Source: Syntrophales bacterium
Lineage (GTDB): Bacteria > Desulfobacterota > Syntrophia > Syntrophales > UBA2210
Reading direction: 5' to 3'
Assembly: GCA_023230565.1 (NCBI GenBank)
Contig: JALNXD010000067.1
Coordinates: forward strand, 1 to 12,187
DNA: 12,187 nt
In this document: piece after piece, positions 1-6,782 of the stretch
Layout: each line of letters opens with the position of its first letter
Position numbering within the stretch: position 1 is the first letter of the stretch
The notes under the pieces: generated by a model
What the model saw: the letters and a program-made list of their open reading frames with translations, nothing else
What the model was told of the DNA's origin: nothing
Database searches by the model: none
Made by a program: the position numbers and the translations under genes

Positions 1-158
1 CGAAACACAGCTGATTCGAGGCAAAATCACACGCCCCTCAATGGAGAATGAATAATCTGTCGTATCATAACGTGGTAGAAGTAAAAATTTGTGAGATTGT
101 AACGTCACGCCAAAAATAGAAGTATGCGCTTTTCCCGGATAGTGAAAGGAGCCATGAT
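1..158. other. Left-edge stretch, possible tail of an upstream gene plus usp leader
   Basis: Two plus-strand frames are open from the left edge. One ends in TAA at 53-55 and its last residues would read IRGKITRPSMENE. The other ends in TGA at 49-51. Neither tail is long enough to identify, so no gene is claimed. The remaining ~100 bases form the leader of the downstream universal stress gene. I found no convincing -35/-10 pair. The spaced half-sites GTGA (91-94) and TCAC (105-108) are ten bases apart and fit no regulator I can name. Confidence 0.3.
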
Positions 159-1082
159 ATGTACCGTTTCAGGAATCTCATTGTAGGTATGACTGTAGGG
201 GAGCAGGACAGAGCAAAAATCCAATATGCGGGACTCGTGACATGGCTTGCAATGTCTCAGGCGGTAACTTTCACCCATGTATTGAGCTTCGCAGAATTAT
301 CGGAAAAAACAAAACCGCTTGCAATTCTTCTTAGTGATTGCAGAAATGCGATGGAAGAACTGGTTCGGAAATATTATGACGGACATCCGGATACGGAGAT
401 ATTCTATGAAGTCATACCGGAATCCCCCCTTGTTGAAATTGAGCTGTTGCGCCGTTTTAAAGAAATAGATGTTGATTTGGTAGTAATAGGTAAAATCAGA
501 GGCGAGTTTACCTCTCAAGAGACTCTTCCGGTAAAATTGACAAGAAAAGCGCCTGGTTCGGTACTTTATATTCCTGAAGAAGCGGTACCGAGCAGAAAAC
601 ATCCGGAAGATATAGAAATACTCGTTCCCGTTGATTTTTTGGAAAATGCGCATGATGCCCTGGAATTGGCGGTTGATTTTGCGGCCGCTCATGAAATAAC
701 GAGCGTACGTTGCGTCCACATATATGATGTGCCGTTGGGTTACTATAAAAGAGGAAAGAGTTATGCCGAATTTTCATCAATAATGGAATCGAATGCAGAA
801 AAAAAAATTAAAGATTTTATAGGCGAGATAGATTTGAAAGGCGTTTTCGTCAAACCTATGATATTGCGGCATGATAAAAAGATATACGAAATAATAGATG
901 AAGTAGTAAAAGTGCACGGAATCGACCTAATCATAATCGGTTCACGCAGGAAAAATGCGGCTGCCCGTTTCCTTCTGGACAGTGTGACAGAGCAGCTGAT
1001 ACGCACTACTGCAATCCCGCTGCTTGCAGCCAGAAGAAAAGGGAAGGGAATGACCTTTCTTGATGCACTCCTGAAAATCTGA
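159..1082 (+). CDS. Tandem-domain universal stress protein (UspA family)
   Basis: Cytoplasmic universal stress protein, 307 aa, with two Usp alpha/beta domains at about residues 1-140 and 150-295. This is twice the usual ~145 aa single-domain length. Each half starts with a hydrophobic strand (RNLIVG near residue 5; IEILVPVDF near 152) and ends with the typical VDLVVIG / IDLIIIGS strand. ATP-binding Usp domains carry G-x2-G-x9-G-S/T. In the second half Gly261 is kept, but the next two glycine positions are Arg264 and Asp274, although SVTEQL follows normally. The first half has no recognisable glycine signature. It may therefore bind nucleotide poorly and act through protein contacts (inference). 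The start at 159 is supported by AAAGGAG at 145-151 with a 7-base spacer; the ATG at 154 is too close to that site. Nine A in a row at 799-807 stay in frame. The following regulator gene starts 63 bases downstream. Confidence 0.88.
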   Translation: MYRFRNLIVGMTVGEQDRAKIQYAGLVTWLAMSQAVTFTHVLSFAELSEKTKPLAILLSDCRNAMEELVRKYYDGHPDTEIFYEVIPESPLVEIELLRRFKEIDVDLVVIGKIRGEFTSQETLPVKLTRKAPGSVLYIPEEAVPSRKHPEDIEILVPVDFLENAHDALELAVDFAAAHEITSVRCVHIYDVPLGYYKRGKSYAEFSSIMESNAEKKIKDFIGEIDLKGVFVKPMILRHDKKIYEIIDEVVKVHGIDLIIIGSRRKNAAARFLLDSVTEQLIRTTAIPLLAARRKGKGMTFLDALLKI

Positions 1083-1110
1083 ACGGTTCCGGCACCCGGC
1101 ATGTTTGTTG

Positions 1111-1139
1111 TTGACCATGCGTTTCTTCCATGCTAGAAA
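1111..1139 (+). promoter_or_regulatory. Predicted sigma70-like promoter for the HTH/PBP regulator
   Basis: TTGACC at 1111-1116 (5 of 6 to TTGACA) is followed by a 17-base spacer and TAGAAA at 1134-1139 (4 of 6 to TATAAT). Transcription would start near 1146, which is the A of the first ATG of the downstream gene. Found by eye only; such matches also occur by chance. Confidence 0.35.
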
Positions 1140-1145
1140 TCGCAC

Positions 1146-2021
1146 ATGAACGATATGCTGACAACAAAAGAACTTGCGGCGCTTCTCCGGCTCAATGAAA
1201 AAAAAGTATATGAACTCGTTCGTGAAGGAATTGTTCCTCACGTTCGGATTGCAGGGAAATGGCTTTTTCCCCGGAAGCATGTAATGCGTTGGATTGATGA
1301 AAACGTAGAGAGGGAAAAAGATCTTCATGTTGTCGGTAGTGATGACATACTCTTAGGACGGCTTCTGACACACTACTCTCGCGAAAATATCCCCCGGTCG
1401 ATTGCCTATTATGCAGCTGTAGGAAGTATGGAAGGGGTCGCTGCGCTTTCCCAGGGGAAAGGACAGGCATGTTGTGCACACATTCTGGATATTGAAACAG
1501 GGGAATACAATATTCCCTTTCTGTCCCGAACGCTCACGGATATGAATTATGTTGTGGTAAATTTATGGTACAGGAAACAGGGTCTCATTGTGAAAAAGGG
1601 AAACCCTCTGGGAATCAGGAATATCGTCGATATCGCAGAAAAAAAAGCCCGCTTTGCGGGAAGAAACAAAGGATCCGGGACGGATGTACTTTTTGAGTAT
1701 TTAATGTTTCGTGACAGTATACAGAAGGAAAGTTTGAAAATTACGAATATCGTTGATTCCCATCTCGAGGTTGCGTCAAAAGTCTTTTTTGATGAAGCCG
1801 ATGCGGGTCTTGGCATTGAATATGTGACCCACCCCCTGGGCCTGGAATTCATTCCGCTAAAAGACGAGCGGTTTGATCTTATAGTGCCGAAGGAACTTTG
1901 GGCAGCTAACGCAATGGTACGCATAAAAGAATATCTTCATCCCGGCTATATAGTTAAAATTTCAAAAAACATTCCGGGCTATAATCTGAAAGATACAGGC
2001 AAGGTAATTTATTCCAAATGA
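1146..2021 (+). CDS. Transcriptional regulator, excisionase-type HTH plus PBP-like ligand domain
   Basis: One-component regulator, 291 aa. Residues ~4-50 form an excisionase/MerR-like helix-turn-helix (LTTKELAALLRLNEKKVYEL, then VRIAGKWLFPRKHVMRWI). Residues ~80-270 match the PBP-like domain related to molybdate/tungstate-binding proteins (PF12727 type): ACCAHILD near 108-115, RNKGSGT at 173-179, DSHLEVA at 204-210, ADAGLG at 218-223 and ERFDLIVPKE at 241-250. The family is thought to sense a small ligand, with oxyanions a common guess; the ligand here is not shown by the sequence. There is no TOBE domain, so it is not a standard ModE. No good Shine-Dalgarno precedes ATG 1146 or the alternative ATG at 1155, which would give MLTTKELAALL, a more typical start for this HTH. 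No transporter gene lies next to it in the window. It converges on the SemiSWEET gene, so it may act at distant targets. Confidence 0.85.
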   Translation: MNDMLTTKELAALLRLNEKKVYELVREGIVPHVRIAGKWLFPRKHVMRWIDENVEREKDLHVVGSDDILLGRLLTHYSRENIPRSIAYYAAVGSMEGVAALSQGKGQACCAHILDIETGEYNIPFLSRTLTDMNYVVVNLWYRKQGLIVKKGNPLGIRNIVDIAEKKARFAGRNKGSGTDVLFEYLMFRDSIQKESLKITNIVDSHLEVASKVFFDEADAGLGIEYVTHPLGLEFIPLKDERFDLIVPKELWAANAMVRIKEYLHPGYIVKISKNIPGYNLKDTGKVIYSK

Positions 2022-2060
2022 CAAGGGATGCGTTTACATTGTTCTGGCGGTTTCGTTGAT

Positions 2061-2093
2061 CGGCTGAAAAATGAGATAGCAGTAATTCAGCCG
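2061..2093. terminator. Inverted repeat between convergent genes, possible terminator
   Basis: CGGCTGAA at 2061-2068 and TTCAGCCG at 2086-2093 are perfect 8-base complements around a 17-base loop. The right arm overlaps the SemiSWEET stop codon. The repeat sits between the convergent ends of the regulator and the SemiSWEET gene, where a shared terminator is expected, but no T-run follows on either strand. It may be a weak or Rho-assisted stop. Confidence 0.35.
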
Positions 2094-2341
2094 TGCCTCA
2101 GTTTCATTATTATTATGTACACTACCATTGATAATCCCAGTGCGTTGCCCGCGATAACCGGCAACTCCCCGATCAGAATTCCGTAGACGAACCAGAGAAA
2201 CAAGCCTGAGGCGAGTACACTGAAAGCCCCGAGCGAGAGGTCATGTGTCTTTTTCGTTTTAAATATTTTTATTACCTGTGGAGCCATGGAAAGTGAAGAC
2301 AGCGCGGCAGCAACAAGGCCTATGAATGTCGCAGTATCCAT
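2087..2341 (-). CDS. SemiSWEET-type sugar transporter (MtN3/PQ-loop)
   Basis: Small inner-membrane sugar uniporter, 84 aa, with three predicted membrane helices (about residues 3-24, 35-56 and 60-80). Family members work as homodimers that together mimic a seven-helix SWEET. Diagnostic residues are present: the PQ pair Pro21-Gln22 after helix 1, then the basic segment KTKKTHDLSL; the LWFVYG stretch with Trp50; and Asn66 in helix 3. Trp50 and Asn66 sit where the Leptospira SemiSWEET has its substrate-binding Trp and Asn (family knowledge). The start is the ATG at 2341-2339, which shares one base with the manC stop (TGATG), and no separate Shine-Dalgarno is visible, so translation is probably coupled. 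An in-frame TTG one codon upstream is less likely. Its place behind manC suggests a hexose or mannose-like substrate, but that is inference. Confidence 0.9.
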   Translation of the reverse strand: MDTATFIGLVAAALSSLSMAPQVIKIFKTKKTHDLSLGAFSVLASGLFLWFVYGILIGELPVIAGNALGLSMVVYIIIMKLRHG

Positions 2342-3411
2342 CAAAGAAGTTCTTTCAGATTATTTTTTTCCAACACATCAACTGCCTTTTTCACGTCTTG
2401 GGAACGACCTTTCCTCATAACCAGTATTGCGTCCTCAGTTTCCACTACAATGAGATTGCTGACGCCGACTGCGGCAACAGGCTTTTCTTTCGCAAAGATA
2501 AGTGATCCGGTTGAATCTATATTGATTATGGTGCCCCGGAAAACATTTCCATTCGCATCTTTCGGGGAAAAATCCATCAGCGCATCCCAGCTTCCAAGAT
2601 CATTCCAGCCGAAGTCACCCGGAATCAAAATAACGTTACCGGCCTTTTCCATCACGCCATAATCGATAGAAACCGGACAGATGCGTTCGTAAGCCTTTTT
2701 TACTGCTTTCTCTTCCCCTAATGTTCCAAGTGAGGGTTCTATTGCCTGAAGCTCATGATACAATTCCGGGAGTTCCCTCTCAAGTGCCTCAAGTATAGAC
2801 GATACTTTCCAGATAAACATTCCGCTGTTCCAGTAAAAGGTTCCTCTTTCGAGAAAAGAGCGTGCAGTCTCGAAGTCCGGCTTTTCACGGAAAGAAGCAA
2901 CCTTTAAAATGGTACCTCTGTTTCCGGGTGCGAGAGGAAGCCCGGCTTCGATATAACCGTATCCCGTTTCTGGCGCAGAGGGTCTGATGCCTATGGTGAC
3001 CAGATAATTTCCTTGTTGTGCAGTTTCCGAAGCTGTTTTCAGGGTGTCTGTAAAAGATGCATGATCGGTAATTGTATGATCCGCAGGCAGAACGATCATA
3101 ATTGCATCGGGATCTTTCTTTTTCAAGTGACATGCTGCAAGTCCGATACAGGGAGCTGTGTTTCTTCCCATCGGTTCAATAATCACATTTTCTTTCGGCA
3201 GATCCGGGAACTGCCCGATAACTTCTTCGGCATGTGCCGCCCCTGTGATGATAAGAATTTTACGCAAGGGTACAAGAGGTTCTATTCGGTCTACCGTTTC
3301 TTGCAAAAGGGTTTTTTGTCCCGTAAAACTTATCAGTTGTTTCGGTTTTGCTTCCCTGCTCAGTGGCCAGAATCTGGTTCCTCGGCCGCCTGCCATAATT
3401 ACCGCATACAT
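2341..3411 (-). CDS. manC: Mannose-1-phosphate guanylyltransferase (GDP-mannose pyrophosphorylase)
   Basis: Cytoplasmic enzyme making GDP-mannose from mannose-1-phosphate and GTP for polysaccharide, LPS or glycoprotein synthesis. It has 356 aa, which is the short single-function form: it ends after the nucleotidyltransferase and beta-helix region and has no C-terminal phosphomannose isomerase cupin. The N-terminal signature GGRGTRFWPLSR (8-19) with PKQ (23-25) binds nucleotide. LPADH (108-112) holds the metal-binding Asp111. FREKPD (174-179) and WNSGMF (194-199) are the classic sugar-phosphate site motifs, and ISIDYG-like VSIDYG plus GDFGWNDLGSW follow. A Shine-Dalgarno AGAGGA overlaps the stop codon of the upstream CoA-transferase-like gene, with 9 bases between the two genes. 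The gene is followed directly by the SemiSWEET. Both points indicate one transcript with coupled translation. Confidence 0.93.
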   Translation of the reverse strand: MYAVIMAGGRGTRFWPLSREAKPKQLISFTGQKTLLQETVDRIEPLVPLRKILIITGAAHAEEVIGQFPDLPKENVIIEPMGRNTAPCIGLAACHLKKKDPDAIMIVLPADHTITDHASFTDTLKTASETAQQGNYLVTIGIRPSAPETGYGYIEAGLPLAPGNRGTILKVASFREKPDFETARSFLERGTFYWNSGMFIWKVSSILEALERELPELYHELQAIEPSLGTLGEEKAVKKAYERICPVSIDYGVMEKAGNVILIPGDFGWNDLGSWDALMDFSPKDANGNVFRGTIINIDSTGSLIFAKEKPVAAVGVSNLIVVETEDAILVMRKGRSQDVKKAVDVLEKNNLKELL

Positions 3412-3420
3412 ATTTTTCCT

Positions 3421-5298
3421 CTAATGAACGACTGGTTGCGTCTTTTTGTCTTCAGTAAAAGGGATAGTTAATTCGTATACACCTGAACTGACTACCGCAT
3501 GCACAGGATAGCGCGAACTTTCGAATACTTTGAGCATCGGTTTGTTTTCAGTAAGCACGTCGGCAGTAAACCCCGCAATTCCTCTTTTTTTGGCGGTAGT
3601 AATGAGCAATTCAAAAAGCTGCTTCGCTATTCCCAAACCTTGATATTTTTCATCTACAATGAAAGCTGCATCGGCGTACGGGCTGTCCGCTGTCACTACA
3701 TATCGACCCTCTGCAACTATTCTTTCCGCTCCTTTTTCTTCCACGACACCCACTATAGACATTGTATTCTGATAATCTATATTTACATATTCCTGCATTT
3801 TCATGTGAGGCATTGTCTTGATTGGAGTGAAATATCTGTAGTACACGGCCTGATCGGAAAACCGGTAGAATAATCTTCTCATTTCGTCTTCGTCTGAAGG
3901 TTTGATTGCACGAAAGAGGATGTTCTGACCCTCTTTGATCATGTGACGGTACGCAATGTCATAAGGGTAGCAGTGTCCGGAATCTGTCAGGTATATCTGG
4001 TCAGTATAGAGTATATTTGAATTTTTTGCCTGCTCGACGAGGTTTCCCCTGTCATCAGGATGAGCGATATCTATCAGAGCGAGGGCGCGTTCGCGTCTTG
4101 TCCTGCCGCGCATTGATGCTATTCCGAATTCCGTCACTATCAAATCAAGGGATTCGCTGTTTGTAAACTGATTTGGCTGATCAAGGGCCGACAAGATTAT
4201 GTTTGATTCGCCCTCGCGATTTCTGCTCGGCAGTGCAAAAATGGTTCTTCCTCCCGGAGAAAGTTCGGCTCCATAAAAGACTTCATGAACTTCGCCCGGA
4301 TCGAGCGTCACATTGCTTCTTCCCACCTGGAGCGCGACTATTCCATGCAGATCAACTTTGCGAGCCGGAAGAATTTTTATGTACTTTTCATTTTCCGCCA
4401 GTATCGCGGGATTCACCACTATATTAATTGCCTGGAATTCAATGAGCGGATTCCGGTCAAGCCATTGATACAGTTCCCGTGTACCCTGGGCATAGCAGGT
4501 GACGCTTTTGTTTCTGAAAAAACGTTTTTTCTTGTTCGTTACGGCGCCGCTTTTAATAAGTTCCATAAGCGCATCGGTCATTATTACCGAATGGACACTC
4601 AAATCCTTCTTTCTTGAAAGAGGTCCCACGAGTGCTTCGAAAAGAGGTCCGAATGTAAAAGCGATACAGCTGCCGTCTTCGACCATTGAGGCGACATTAC
4701 GGGCCAGTTTTTCAAATACGTCCGCAACGGTCCAGCGCGGGAAATAGTGGGGGGGGTATGTCGAATTCACAAGATAGTGAAAATCGTTTATATGGGCGAA
4801 CGTATCACCCATTGTATAAGGTATTTCATCATTGATTTCGCCCACCACAAGTTGCGCCCTCTCCATGGCATGCCGGGCTGCATCAATAGCAACGCCCAGG
4901 CTGCAAAAACCTCTTTCGTCCGGCGGGGTTATTTGTACGAATGCCGCATCAATATCAATAATACCCGACGAGATAAGAAAGGGTGTGCGGGATTGTGTGC
5001 TCGGAATTAAATCTACACGCCCCTCCTGTATTGCATCGCTTGCGACATATCCAGAAAAAAAGGTTTTAAGACGATATTTCTGGGCCTGTTTTTCATCAGG
5101 AGGTATCGCATCCCCCAGGCTTAACAATTGTATGAATTCAAGGTCTCTTAAATTTCTTTCCTCCGAGCTTACTATGGCCTTTATCAATGTACGCGGTTCA
5201 GCGGCGCCCGTGCCAAGGAAAATCTTCATGCCGGGATGTATCTTTTCTATTATCTTTTTCGTGTCTACTATTTTATTTTTCCAGTCATTTTCGTCCAT
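3421..5298 (-). CDS. Acetyl-CoA hydrolase/CoA-transferase-like protein fused to a GNAT acetyltransferase
   Basis: Cytoplasmic fusion of 625 aa. Residues ~10-450 match the acetyl-CoA hydrolase / 4-hydroxybutyrate CoA-transferase family: FLGTGAAEP near 27-35, SGAVTNKKK near 250-258, GGRTIFALPS at 349-358 and VTEFGIASMRGRTRRERALALIDIAHP at about 388-414 (key residues Glu390, Arg397, Arg401). Residues ~456-625 are a GNAT domain with the acetyl-CoA loop QGLGIA near 553-558. It resembles the GNAT part of Pat-type protein lysine acetyltransferases. Unusually, the family nucleophile, the Glu of the HSEM/HTEM motif, is Val238 here (HSVIM), encoded GTA at 4587-4585. The usual GVGGQ-DF segment is replaced by DPGEVHEV (333-340). 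CoA-transferase chemistry is therefore doubtful. The start at 5298 is chosen because the 41 residues further upstream are not family-like and cross a predicted promoter. A run of eight C (4756-4749) stays in frame. First gene of a likely manC-SemiSWEET operon. Confidence 0.88.
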   Translation of the reverse strand: MDENDWKNKIVDTKKIIEKIHPGMKIFLGTGAAEPRTLIKAIVSSEERNLRDLEFIQLLSLGDAIPPDEKQAQKYRLKTFFSGYVASDAIQEGRVDLIPSTQSRTPFLISSGIIDIDAAFVQITPPDERGFCSLGVAIDAARHAMERAQLVVGEINDEIPYTMGDTFAHINDFHYLVNSTYPPHYFPRWTVADVFEKLARNVASMVEDGSCIAFTFGPLFEALVGPLSRKKDLSVHSVIMTDALMELIKSGAVTNKKKRFFRNKSVTCYAQGTRELYQWLDRNPLIEFQAINIVVNPAILAENEKYIKILPARKVDLHGIVALQVGRSNVTLDPGEVHEVFYGAELSPGGRTIFALPSRNREGESNIILSALDQPNQFTNSESLDLIVTEFGIASMRGRTRRERALALIDIAHPDDRGNLVEQAKNSNILYTDQIYLTDSGHCYPYDIAYRHMIKEGQNILFRAIKPSDEDEMRRLFYRFSDQAVYYRYFTPIKTMPHMKMQEYVNIDYQNTMSIVGVVEEKGAERIVAEGRYVVTADSPYADAAFIVDEKYQGLGIAKQLFELLITTAKKRGIAGFTADVLTENKPMLKVFESSRYPVHAVVSSGVYELTIPFTEDKKTQPVVH

Positions 5299-5331
5299 GA
5301 CGCAGGTATCCCTTTTAAACGGAAGTAGTTG

Positions 5332-5371
5332 AAACCGAGGAATCCGCAAAAAGCTTCGGATATTTCGGTTT
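5332..5371. promoter_or_regulatory. Strong leader hairpin, possible attenuator or terminator
   Basis: AAACCGA (5332-5338) pairs with TCGGTTT (5365-5371), and inside it ATCCG (5342-5346) pairs with CGGAT (5357-5361). On the plus strand the stem runs into TTTTTT (5369-5374), which looks like an intrinsic terminator, yet the flanking genes are both on the minus strand. Read on the minus strand it lies in the predicted leader of the CoA-transferase-like gene, ~35 bases before its start, with only a short T-run after it. It may stop antisense transcription, end leftover methyltransferase transcripts, or regulate the trio. Confidence 0.5.
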
Positions 5372-5383
5372 TTTAAAGGAACA

Positions 5384-5399
5384 ATACACTTGAGTGTAT
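5384..5399. promoter_or_regulatory. Palindrome over the -10 box, candidate operator
   Basis: ATACACT and AGTGTAT are perfect 7-base inverted half-sites separated by TG. The right half covers the predicted minus-strand -10 hexamer. A repressor bound here would block polymerase. No regulator with a known matching site is recognised. Confidence 0.4.
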
Positions 5400-5421
5400 G
5401 TACTGGAAACGGAAGTTGCAA
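5393..5421 (-). promoter_or_regulatory. Predicted promoter of the CoA-transferase/GNAT-manC-SemiSWEET operon
   Basis: On the minus strand TTGCAA (5421-5416, 4 of 6 to TTGACA) is followed by a 17-base spacer and TACACT (5398-5393, 4 of 6 to TATAAT). Transcription would start near 5386, giving a leader of about 88 bases that contains the hairpin at 5332-5371. The box matches are modest; the exact spacing and the palindrome over the -10 strengthen the case. Confidence 0.4.
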
Positions 5422-5441
5422 GCAAAAAGCTTCTGTACATT

Positions 5442-6614
5442 CTACTTTTTGATAATTCTTTTGCTTCCTTTATATAGATCATATTCAATAAGTCTGCATT
5501 CGATAGGGCCATTATAGAAAACGGTTTTCCTGACAGGTTTCAAGCCTATATTTTTTGCAAGTTCAGGGGTTCCCGTAAAAATAAAAGCCCGATATCCAGT
5601 GCCTCGTTTTTTAAGAAAGTTTCCTATTTCATGATAGGTATGAAAAAGTGCATTCTTATGCCCGAGCCGTTTACCATACTCAGGATTCATCATAATAATT
5701 CCCTGATCTGGAGGAATGGGTGTATCTCTAAAATCACAAAGAGTAAATTCGATCCGGTCTCCGACAGCAGCGCGTTCAGCATGTCTTTTTGCCGATTCAA
5801 GAGCTGCCTTATTGATGTCCGTCGCAATGATACGGTGTTGAGAGGGGTTTGTTGCGATACGTGCACGTGCGAAGTTGCGAAGCTCATTGAAGCTGTTCTT
5901 TTCATACCCTTTTATGTGCATGAAACCGAAATTACTTTTAAATAGACCCGGTGCCTTTCCCATTTGCATAAGAGCTGCCTCTATTGCCAAGGTTCCGCTT
6001 CCACACATAGGGTTTATGAAGTGCAGACCCGGGTTCCACCTGGATTCGTAAATCAATGCAGCCGCAAGTGCTTCCTGCAACGGAGCTTCTGCATGATATA
6101 TTCTATACCCGCGCCGCGACAGAGATTCACCGGAGGTATCGAAATAAAGGCTGCACCGGGTTTTGTCACAATAAAGAAAAAGTACAGTCCTGCGTCTCAG
6201 AGGGCCTGAATCGGGGCGCTTTTTCATTTTGGAGTAGAACCGGTCTACGAGAGCATCCTTGCACTTGAGATTGGCAAATTGCGAGTTTGCGATGAAGGGG
6301 GTATTCGTTACGGAATGGACAGACACATAGCCGGATTCATCTATATAGTCTTCCCAGGGTATGCTGTATACTCCCCGGTAGAGATCCTGGATGCCCCGGA
6401 CATTAAAGCTTTTTATAAGATAATATACTCGCTGCCCGGTTCTGATCCAAAGATTGAGGAGCATTGAATCCGCGAGCGTTCCTTCAGTTTCCACACCGTA
6501 GTCATACGAAGCTGTGAGAGGAAATCCGAGGCCAAGAATCTCTTTTTCCAGACAGGAAGAAATCCCCCTCGAGCAGGTAACGAGAATCGTAGATTTTTTT
6601 GTCGTAAATGGCAT
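5442..6614 (-). CDS. THUMP-domain class I RNA methyltransferase (RlmL-like)
   Basis: Predicted SAM-dependent RNA N2-guanine methyltransferase, 390 aa, related to the N-terminal half of E. coli RlmL (23S rRNA m2G2445). A short N-terminal ferredoxin-like region and THUMP domain cover residues ~1-155. The methyltransferase follows the linker SGESLSRRGYR (161-171). SAM-binding motif I is NPMCGSGT at 201-208 and the acidic loop is ATDIN at 264-268. Catalytic motif IV reads NPEYG at 310-314, where RlmL has NPPYG. It lacks the C-terminal RlmK half, as in most non-gamma-proteobacterial homologues. ATG 6614 is chosen because GGAGG lies 11 bases upstream (6630-6626). A TTG six codons earlier would put that Shine-Dalgarno inside the gene. 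The exact target base cannot be read from sequence. Probably transcribed apart from the downstream trio, which has its own predicted promoter. Confidence 0.87.
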   Translation of the reverse strand: MPFTTKKSTILVTCSRGISSCLEKEILGLGFPLTASYDYGVETEGTLADSMLLNLWIRTGQRVYYLIKSFNVRGIQDLYRGVYSIPWEDYIDESGYVSVHSVTNTPFIANSQFANLKCKDALVDRFYSKMKKRPDSGPLRRRTVLFLYCDKTRCSLYFDTSGESLSRRGYRIYHAEAPLQEALAAALIYESRWNPGLHFINPMCGSGTLAIEAALMQMGKAPGLFKSNFGFMHIKGYEKNSFNELRNFARARIATNPSQHRIIATDINKAALESAKRHAERAAVGDRIEFTLCDFRDTPIPPDQGIIMMNPEYGKRLGHKNALFHTYHEIGNFLKKRGTGYRAFIFTGTPELAKNIGLKPVRKTVFYNGPIECRLIEYDLYKGSKRIIKK

Positions 6615-6703
6615 TGTCTTTTCATCCTCCAATTTCCATCAAGTCTAGCAAAGAAAGGGCAATGGTGGAAGAATGAACAAGGGAATCACACATCAATAGT
6701 ACG

Positions 6704-6715
6704 CAAAACGTTTTG
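6704..6715. promoter_or_regulatory. 12-bp perfect palindrome in the divergent promoter region
   Basis: CAAAACGTTTTG is a perfect palindrome ~80 bases upstream of the predicted paaK -35 box and ~90 bases upstream of the methyltransferase start. It could be a binding site for a dimeric regulator of either gene. It is short and AT-rich, so chance is not excluded. Confidence 0.25.
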
Positions 6716-6782
6716 AGGCAACTCGAAAAAAGCCATGTCTGTTTTAGCTGTGATCGCATTTCGATTATTCCGAAGTTTTATC

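Noticed and set aside
90..109. CRP-like site before the usp gene
   Set aside because: Half-sites TGTGA and TCACG are ten bases apart, not six, so the spacing does not fit CRP.
3013..3471. 152-codon plus-strand open frame opposite manC
   Set aside because: Cys- and Phe-rich translation without motifs, antisense to conserved manC codons.
5299..5421. 41-residue N-terminal extension of the CoA-transferase-like gene (start at 5421)
   Set aside because: The extra residues (MQLPFPVHTLKC...) are unlike the family, and the segment covers the predicted promoter, palindrome and hairpin. ATG 5298 gives a normal N-terminus.
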